Below, piece by piece: positions 5,850-10,618 of a DNA stretch of 10,618 nucleotides (within the stretch, counting starts at the first letter, position 1; the number at the start of each line of letters is the position of its first letter). The stretch is from positions 1 to 10,618 of the forward strand of contig JAPPKT010000060.1 in NCBI GenBank assembly GCA_028819675.1. Direction: 5' to 3'. Position numbers and translations under genes: made by a program. The DNA is from Caldilineaceae bacterium. Its GTDB lineage: Bacteria; Chloroflexota; Anaerolineae; Caldilineales; Caldilineaceae. The notes beneath the pieces are model-generated. The model did no database searches and was not told the origin of the DNA. It saw only the letters and a program-made list of their open reading frames with translations.

Positions 5850-6800
5850 ATGTCGAAATCACGAGTCAGTCTCGTCCACGGCGGGGACCGCCGCACCAAC
5901 GTCTTCAACGCGCTGGAGCTGGTGCGGGCCGATGTGGAATCCCGCCTGGCCGAGCAGGTGATGCTCAAGCCGAACTTCCTCAGCAGCGAAAACCAGCTCG
6001 CCTCCAGCCATGCCGACGCGCTGCGCGGCGTCCTCGACTTCCTGCTCACTACGCCCAAGCCGCCGCGTGAGGTCCTCATCGCCGAGGCCGGCGCACAGGA
6101 CACCTGGGACGCCTATCGCAACTTCGGCTACCATGCCCTGGAAGAGGAGTATTCGATCCCGCTGCGCCTGATGGACCTGCACCGGGAGACCGAATGGGAG
6201 TCGACGCCGATCGTGCTGGCCGACGGCAGCGAAACGATCGCGCGCATGCCGCGCACGGTCCTGGACTGCCCCTGCACGATTTCGATCGCGATCCCCAAGA
6301 CGCATGACACCTGCGTGGTCACGCTGGCGCTGAAGAATATGATCATGGGCACGATCTACCGGCAGGACCGGGTGAAGATGCACGGTTTCAACACCCATGC
6401 CGAACGCCGCGTCCCCGATGAGTCGCGCGCCATGAGCATCAACCTGATCCGGCTGGCCCGTTTCATGACCCCCGATGTCGCCGTCTTCGACGGAGCCCGC
6501 GGCCTGCAGGGGAACGGACCCGGCGGCACCGACGGACTGGACTTCGGCATCGCCGCCGCCAGCATCGATACCTTCGCCGCCGACGCGGTCATCGCCAAAA
6601 CGATGGGCTTCGAGCCGCTGGAATTGGGCTTCCTGCGCTACGGCCACGATCAAGGCATGGGCACTGCCGACCTGGACGAGATCGAACTGCTGGGCGGCGT
6701 CTCTATCGCGTCGGTGGCGCGGCAGTTCAAGCCGCACGAGACGACCGAGTTGCAGCTGCAATGGCAGGTCGAAAATGCGGAGCAGCTGCTGGCGGCGTAA
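5850..6800 (+). CDS. DUF362 domain-containing protein
   Basis: 316 residues. ATG 5850 is chosen because AAGGAGG (5838-5844) lies 5 bases upstream; the frame is open further back to 5694, but that part resembles nothing. DUF362 signatures run in order: VMLKPNFLSSENQLASSHADALRGVLDFLL (37-66), VLIAEAGAQDTWDAYRNFGY (75-94), IAIPKTHDTCVVTLALKNMIMG (147-168), HGF (178-180), INLIRLARFMTPDVAVFDGARGLQGNGPGG (197-226) and the C-terminal GFLRYGHDQGMGTADLDEIELLGG (260-283). No ferredoxin-type CxxCxxC cluster is present, unlike the DUF362-ferredoxin fusions, and no signal peptide or membrane segment is seen. The biochemical function of DUF362 is not established. It is followed by a terminator-like hairpin and then, 101 bases after its stop, by the lactonase gene. 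Family is certain; role is unknown. Confidence 0.88.
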   Translation: MSKSRVSLVHGGDRRTNVFNALELVRADVESRLAEQVMLKPNFLSSENQLASSHADALRGVLDFLLTTPKPPREVLIAEAGAQDTWDAYRNFGYHALEEEYSIPLRLMDLHRETEWESTPIVLADGSETIARMPRTVLDCPCTISIAIPKTHDTCVVTLALKNMIMGTIYRQDRVKMHGFNTHAERRVPDESRAMSINLIRLARFMTPDVAVFDGARGLQGNGPGGTDGLDFGIAAASIDTFAADAVIAKTMGFEPLELGFLRYGHDQGMGTADLDEIELLGGVSIASVARQFKPHETTELQLQWQVENAEQLLAA

Positions 6801-6827
6801 TCCGAAAACAATGAGAAGAGGGTAAAG

Positions 6828-6880
6828 AGGAGTGAGGAGAGAGTCCCTTCCGGCCTCATTCCTCACTCTTAGCGTTTTAT
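6828..6880 (+). terminator. Hairpin terminator or attenuator between the DUF362 and lactonase genes
   Basis: GAGTGAGGA (6830-6838) pairs perfectly with TCCTCACTC (6860-6868). The stem extends outward by a G-U and an A-T pair (6828-6829 with 6869-6870), giving 11 bp around a 21-base loop. It is followed by AGCGTTTTATT. This fits an intrinsic terminator for the DUF362 gene, though the loop is long and the T-run short. It would limit read-through into the lactonase gene, whose ATG is 32 bases after the stem. Confidence 0.5.
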
Positions 6881-6901
6881 TCCTTGATAAAGGCGGTTCC
6901 C

Positions 6902-7858
6902 ATGCTTCCTATCATCGATACCCATCAACATCTCTGGGATCTGAGCGTATTCGACATGCCCTGGCTGGAGGACGCGCCGACGCTGAACCGCAGCTTCGTA
7001 ACCAGCGATTATCTGGACGCGACCGCGGGGCTGAACGTCGTCAAGACGGTTTACATGGAGGTGGACGTATCTGCGGCACAGAAGGTCACCGAGGCAGAGC
7101 ATCTGATCGAACTCTGCGCCGCCGATGACAACCCCACCGCCGCCGCTGTGATCGGCGGCACCGTGACCTCCGCCGGCTTCGGCGATTACATCCGGCGCTA
7201 TGCCGGCAGCCCCGCGATCAAGGGCGTCCGCCAGGTGCTGCACGGACCGGGCACGCCGCAGGGCACCTGTCTGGCGCCCCAGTTTGTCGAGAATGTGCAA
7301 CTGCTGGGCGAGTTGGGCCTCTGCTTCGACCTGTGCATGCGGCCCTCGGAACTGGGCGACGGCGTCAGGCTGGCGCAGCAGTGCCCGGATACCCGCTTTG
7401 TGGTCGATCACTGCGGCAACGGCGATCCGTATCTGATCAGCGGCGACCTTCCCGGCAGCGGGTCAGGCGGCGATGCAGGGCAGGCGGACTCCAATCTGAC
7501 CATCGCCGACCATACCGACCGCGATGACCCCTTCTGGCATGACCGGCAGCAGTGGATGGACGGCATCGACGCGCTGGCCGCACTGCCGAACACAATCTGC
7601 AAAATCTCCGGCATCATCGCCCGCACCCGCCCCGGCTGGACCGCCGCCGACCTGGCGCCGGCCGTCAACCACTGCCTCGACAGCTTCGGCCCCGATCGCG
7701 TCGTCTTCGGCGGGGACTGGCCGGTCTGCACGCTCGGCGCCGACGCCACCTATCGCGCTTGGGTGGAGGCGTTGAAAGAGATCATCGCCGGCCGCAGCGA
7801 GACCGAACAACGCAAGCTTCTGCATGACAACGCTGCCGCATTCTACGCGCTGGCGTGA
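6902..7858 (+). CDS. Amidohydrolase-2 family (COG3618) lactonase-like protein
   Basis: 318 residues from ATG 6902, preceded by AAGGCGG at 5 bases. This start places the family's opening strand correctly (MLPIIDTHQHLWD). The metal-binding HxH is H8-x-H10, followed by H114 in VRQVLH, then VVDHCGN with H170, KISGI at 234-238, and the barrel-closing FGGDWPVC with D272. These are hallmarks of the COG3618 TIM-barrel hydrolases, which include L-fucono-1,5-lactonase and L-rhamnono-lactonase. The likely reaction is hydrolysis of a sugar lactone to its acid, in the cytoplasm. An unusual Gly/Asp-rich segment (about 178-208) is inserted after the HCGN strand, where relatives go almost directly to the tryptophan-rich helix. 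The product of such an enzyme would suit the enolase-superfamily dehydratase at 1946-2998, but the genes are not linked in an operon. The exact substrate is unproven. Confidence 0.85.
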   Translation: MLPIIDTHQHLWDLSVFDMPWLEDAPTLNRSFVTSDYLDATAGLNVVKTVYMEVDVSAAQKVTEAEHLIELCAADDNPTAAAVIGGTVTSAGFGDYIRRYAGSPAIKGVRQVLHGPGTPQGTCLAPQFVENVQLLGELGLCFDLCMRPSELGDGVRLAQQCPDTRFVVDHCGNGDPYLISGDLPGSGSGGDAGQADSNLTIADHTDRDDPFWHDRQQWMDGIDALAALPNTICKISGIIARTRPGWTAADLAPAVNHCLDSFGPDRVVFGGDWPVCTLGADATYRAWVEALKEIIAGRSETEQRKLLHDNAAAFYALA

Positions 7859-7861
7859 CGG

Positions 7862-7889
7862 TCGAGACAGACTGCGGAGGCTGTATACT
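7862..7889 (+). promoter_or_regulatory. Possible promoter of the large membrane-anchored protein gene
   Basis: TATACT (7884-7889) matches 5 of 6 bases of the -10 box. A weak -35, TCGAGA (7862-7867, 4 of 6), lies 16 bases upstream. It would start transcription about 50 bases before ATG 7947. A perfect 6-bp hairpin, TGCAGG-GACGGAG-CCTGCA (7889-7907), overlaps the predicted start. It could instead be a weak terminator for the lactonase gene, although no T-run follows. Confidence 0.35.
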
Positions 7890-7946
7890 GCAGGGACGGA
7901 GCCTGCACAGTTCGTGGGCGCCTGACCACGGGCGACCGACAACCCC

Positions 7947-10466
7947 ATGGGACTCGAATGGAGAACGCTGGAAGATGAAGAGGGCCGGGTCCAGAAAGAG
8001 GCCCCGGAGGTAGAAGCGCCGGCGCCGCAACGCCGCGGCAGAATGCGATGGCTATCGGTTCTGGTTGCTCTGCTGCTGGTGGCGACGGTCATCTTGGGGG
8101 TGCGCTACGTTCTGCTGGAAAGGTTGGACGCTTTTGCCGCCACCGTCGAAGCAGACGTGCTGTCCATGCATGACCTCGTGGCGCAGGCCGAGCGTGACCT
8201 CGACGGAGCGCTCTTCGGCAGCATGATCTCGCCGGACTACCCCAACTGGGGCCGAACACAGAAAGAGATGCTTCTCAGCGGCGCGCGCTGGGACCGGCCG
8301 TATTTCGACTTAATCCTTGACCACGGCTCGGACGATCTGCCGCCCACCGGCACGGTGGAAGATATCGAATTCACGTCCGACTGGCGGATGGCGACCGTCA
8401 CCCTGGCCTACCCCTACGTTCGTGCTGACGGTTCCCCGGTGACTCTTCACCAGATTGTTACCTACCGCGACGAAGTCACCGGCTGGGCGCTCGTCCCCGC
8501 CTATCCTTCCTTCTGGGGCGAGAAACAGACCTTTACCGGCCGCTATCTGACGGTCGAATACCCGGAACGGGACGCACCAACGGTCGAGCGGCTGGCAAGC
8601 GAATGGGACGAGATGCTGGCCGCAGTCTGCCAGGAGTTGGACGGTTTGCGCTGCCGCCGCACATGGCGGCTGAAGGTGGAGCTCTCCACCGAGTCCGGCC
8701 CGCTCGCACGCATGGCCGAAGGATCGTCCCGCGGACCTCTTTGGAAGGGGATGTCCTACATGACTCCGATTGGCAGGGGCGCTCGCCGGTCGGGTCTGGA
8801 GTTGCCGACGCCGAGCCTCATCGGCAGTCCTGTGGATGAAGCCGGCTATCAGGCCGTGCGCGCCGGCTATGCGCCGCTGATCGTGGGCGGCGGCATCGCC
8901 GAAATCATTGGCTGGCGCTGCTGTGAAAAGGTCGTATTCTTCCGCGCTTTACTCGATAAACAACTCAGCCGCTTGGGGATTAAGCCGTGGCCTCTGACCG
9001 CCTCCGACTATGAGGACATCCTGCAGGGCTCGATTCGCGACGTGTCAAGCCTGCACTGGGTCTATCTCCAACGCTCTTTCAACAACATCACGCCACAGAT
9101 CCAGAAAACCGTCTACAGCATTGTGGACTTTATCCTCGTTTCCAACCCGGAGCGTTCGCTGGCTTCGCTGCAACGTCTGCTGCTTCGCTACGATACCTAT
9201 CGCCCCTGGCTGTTCAGCGCCCTCCCTTTCGACAGGGACCAGGCCGGGCAGGGCAGCTACGTACGATGGATTCAAAAAGAGTGGATCAGCTATGCTGATC
9301 AGCAGTTGGCCGCTGCTACGGCCCCGGGCAGTGCTCTGCCCGAACAGGATCTGCAGCTGCTCTGCACGGCGGAACGCTTCAACGGCGCACATCTGTACCG
9401 TTACGATCTGCAGACAGATCAATTTGTCGCGGAGAACAGTGACGGCCCGTTTCGTCTGATGTACTCCCTCCCGAATGACGACGGCGTTCTGCTTCAGAGA
9501 TTGAGAGAAAGTGTAGCCGAGGCAGGTGGCTCCCAGATACAGATCTGGCGGCAGGGCCAGACGCAGGACGTCGCCTACCGGTCGACCAATGCCACCCTCT
9601 ACGGTTTGGGGACCATCGCAGACGGGATGCTCTTCTACACCTATAACACCCGCCGCCGGCCGCCCATCCGGTTTGCCTATCTGAATCAGGCCGAGTGCGA
9701 CCGCGGCGCCTGTGCCGTGCGCTTCCTGGACGGTTGGCCCGCCTGGCCGCCTGACCGGGAGAGAACGGTTGTCTCGCGCGGGGACGGTGTACTGTGGCTG
9801 GGCGACGACGCCGGAGAGCCGCAGAGGGCGGTCGCCAACGGCCGGTCGACGGCGTGGCTGGACAACACCCGTTTCGCCTTTATTCAGCCGGACGATGGCA
9901 TGCAAGTGGAAATGATGCAACTGCCCAATCTTGAGCAAAAAGCGCTCTTTAAGATGGAGAGGCTGGTTGAAGAACTGCAGGACGCGACGGACGCAACGAT
10001 TGTCTCCCGTGCCGAGTTAGCGACGCATCCGGCCATGCCCGACCGGCTCTTCGTAGGCGCGCGCATCGGGCCCAGACCGGGCGCAGAGGACACACACGTT
10101 TTCGTCTACAACCTCGCCACAGACCAGCTCACAGAGCTGCTGCAGGTTAACCACCCGCTTGAACCGTATCGGTCCCTGCGCTTCTCCCCGGACGGGCGCT
10201 GGCTTTTCGTCCACAGCGTACAACAGCGCGGCAGCGGCTGGCATCTGCATATCTACAACAATCAGACGGGAGACATCCTGACCTATTCGTCAGAGTTTTC
10301 GCTGGCCTTTCCCGGGTATGATCTGTCGGCAGACGGCGCCTGGCTGGTTCGTGTTGATGAAGGATTTATTCATCTGATCCCGTTGAACGGCGGTCGGCAA
10401 AGGCTGGTGGCGCACGACTTTGCGCACTGTTATGCAGCCGTATGGGTGAACCGAAGCATGCCTTAG
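7947..10466 (+). CDS. Large single-pass membrane-anchored protein with C-terminal propeller-like repeats, unknown function
   Basis: 839 residues. A charged N-terminus (1-34, ending RRGRMR) is followed by one membrane segment (about 35-57), so positive-inside topology puts the remaining ~780 residues outside the cytoplasmic membrane. Residues 60-250 are mixed alpha/beta without a recognised domain. Around 285-350 is a distinctive block (LPTPSLIGSPVDEAGYQAV, then GWRCCE and LGIKPWPLT). From about 465 the chain becomes beta-rich. Repeated units such as YRYDLQTDQF, LRFSPDGRWLFVHS (744-757) and YDLSADGAWLV resemble TolB/WD40-like propeller blades. I recognise no named family. Similar anchored propeller proteins in Chloroflexota are often sensors or anti-sigma-like, but no sigma-factor gene is in view. 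ATG 7947 has no ribosome site; a TGA at 7923 closes the frame, so it is the only reasonable start. Coding is certain from length and consistent GC-rich codons. Confidence 0.8.
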   Translation: MGLEWRTLEDEEGRVQKEAPEVEAPAPQRRGRMRWLSVLVALLLVATVILGVRYVLLERLDAFAATVEADVLSMHDLVAQAERDLDGALFGSMISPDYPNWGRTQKEMLLSGARWDRPYFDLILDHGSDDLPPTGTVEDIEFTSDWRMATVTLAYPYVRADGSPVTLHQIVTYRDEVTGWALVPAYPSFWGEKQTFTGRYLTVEYPERDAPTVERLASEWDEMLAAVCQELDGLRCRRTWRLKVELSTESGPLARMAEGSSRGPLWKGMSYMTPIGRGARRSGLELPTPSLIGSPVDEAGYQAVRAGYAPLIVGGGIAEIIGWRCCEKVVFFRALLDKQLSRLGIKPWPLTASDYEDILQGSIRDVSSLHWVYLQRSFNNITPQIQKTVYSIVDFILVSNPERSLASLQRLLLRYDTYRPWLFSALPFDRDQAGQGSYVRWIQKEWISYADQQLAAATAPGSALPEQDLQLLCTAERFNGAHLYRYDLQTDQFVAENSDGPFRLMYSLPNDDGVLLQRLRESVAEAGGSQIQIWRQGQTQDVAYRSTNATLYGLGTIADGMLFYTYNTRRRPPIRFAYLNQAECDRGACAVRFLDGWPAWPPDRERTVVSRGDGVLWLGDDAGEPQRAVANGRSTAWLDNTRFAFIQPDDGMQVEMMQLPNLEQKALFKMERLVEELQDATDATIVSRAELATHPAMPDRLFVGARIGPRPGAEDTHVFVYNLATDQLTELLQVNHPLEPYRSLRFSPDGRWLFVHSVQQRGSGWHLHIYNNQTGDILTYSSEFSLAFPGYDLSADGAWLVRVDEGFIHLIPLNGGRQRLVAHDFAHCYAAVWVNRSMP

Positions 10467-10469
10467 CTC

Positions 10470-10494
10470 CTGTCGTGTTCCTTGAGCGCGACAG
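10470..10494 (+). terminator. Weak hairpin after the 839-residue gene
   Basis: CTGTCG (10470-10475) pairs with CGACAG (10489-10494). The stem extends inward by a G-U and a G-C pair to 8 bp, leaving a 9-base loop, starting 4 bases after the stop. No T-run follows, so it may be only an RNA 3'-end structure. The remaining bases to the window end hold no gene. A 21-codon ORF after GAGAGGAG at 10514 looks like chance. Confidence 0.35.
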
Positions 10495-10575
10495 CCAGGA
10501 ATTTCGAGAGGAGATGCAACGACTAAGCCACAACCATTCCTCGATCAACACGGGGGCAGGGGCAGCGCTCTCTCT

Positions 10576-10603
10576 GACAACTGGCCACTAACCACTGACC
10601 ACT
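10576..10603 (+). repeat. 7-bp tandem repeat, four units
   Basis: Four consecutive heptamers: GACAACT, GGCCACT, AACCACT, GACCACT, with consensus RRCCACT. They lie in the intergenic tail and resemble the short tandemly repeated heptamers known between genes in filamentous Cyanobacteria and in some Chloroflexota. The array may continue past other short units, but the window ends 15 bases later. Confidence 0.65.
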
Positions 10604-10618
10604 GCAATTATGGGCGGT

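Noticed and set aside
5859..6866. 335-codon ORF on - opposite the DUF362 gene
   Set aside because: Its composition is typical of a high-GC antisense frame (Arg, His, Asp, Gln rich). The plus strand has unmistakable DUF362 motifs.
9045..9938. 297-codon ORF on - inside the 839-residue gene
   Set aside because: Antisense shadow; the plus frame is continuous over 2.5 kb with a membrane segment and propeller-like motifs.

Overview
The window looks like chromosomal DNA of an uncultured, GC-rich bacterium, most likely a Chloroflexota (Caldilineales/Anaerolineae-like). The basis is the gene mix rather than any marker gene: a Uma2 nuclease, a short solo HicB, DUF362 and LarA/DUF2088 proteins, a phytanoyl-CoA dioxygenase, an enolase-superfamily dehydratase, a large membrane-anchored protein with propeller-like repeats, and short CCACT-type tandem repeats between genes. 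Other sponge- or soil-type lineages with similar accessory content, such as Poribacteria, cannot be excluded. There is no rRNA, tRNA, CRISPR array, transposase or integrase in the window.

Layout. Positions 1-383 hold the C-terminal end of a LarA-like (DUF2088) protein on +. Positions of about 384-1940 form a visibly AT-richer island. It carries a small beta-rich protein (578-847) and a phospholipase-D-fold nuclease with a C-terminal winged helix (942-1823), the best candidate for an acquired defence-type gene. From 1946 to 4821 all genes are on the minus strand: a rhamnonate-dehydratase-like enolase-superfamily enzyme, a Uma2 nuclease, a PhyH-family Fe(II)/2-oxoglutarate dioxygenase and a HicB-like antitoxin without HicA. 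About 1 kb (4822-5849) has no confident gene. It contains apparent coding remnants, a diverged duplicated segment, opposed small ORFs and a 10-bp tandem repeat. From 5850 genes run on +: DUF362, then a COG3618 amidohydrolase/lactonase, then an 839-residue membrane-anchored protein of unknown function. The window ends in a 7-bp tandem repeat.

How the genes may work together. The enolase-superfamily dehydratase (sugar-acid dehydration) and the COG3618 lactonase (sugar-lactone hydrolysis) are the two families expected in non-phosphorylating L-rhamnose/L-fucose-type catabolism. A LarA-family protein (2-hydroxyacid racemase/epimerase) is also present. They are on different strands and about 4 kb apart, so this is a genome-neighbourhood hint and not an operon. 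No sugar dehydrogenase, aldolase or transporter is in the window.

I see no complete, clearly new multi-gene system. The items most worth checking are the PLD-winged-helix nuclease island, the 1-kb remnant region, the insertion in the lactonase, and the large membrane-anchored orphan protein.
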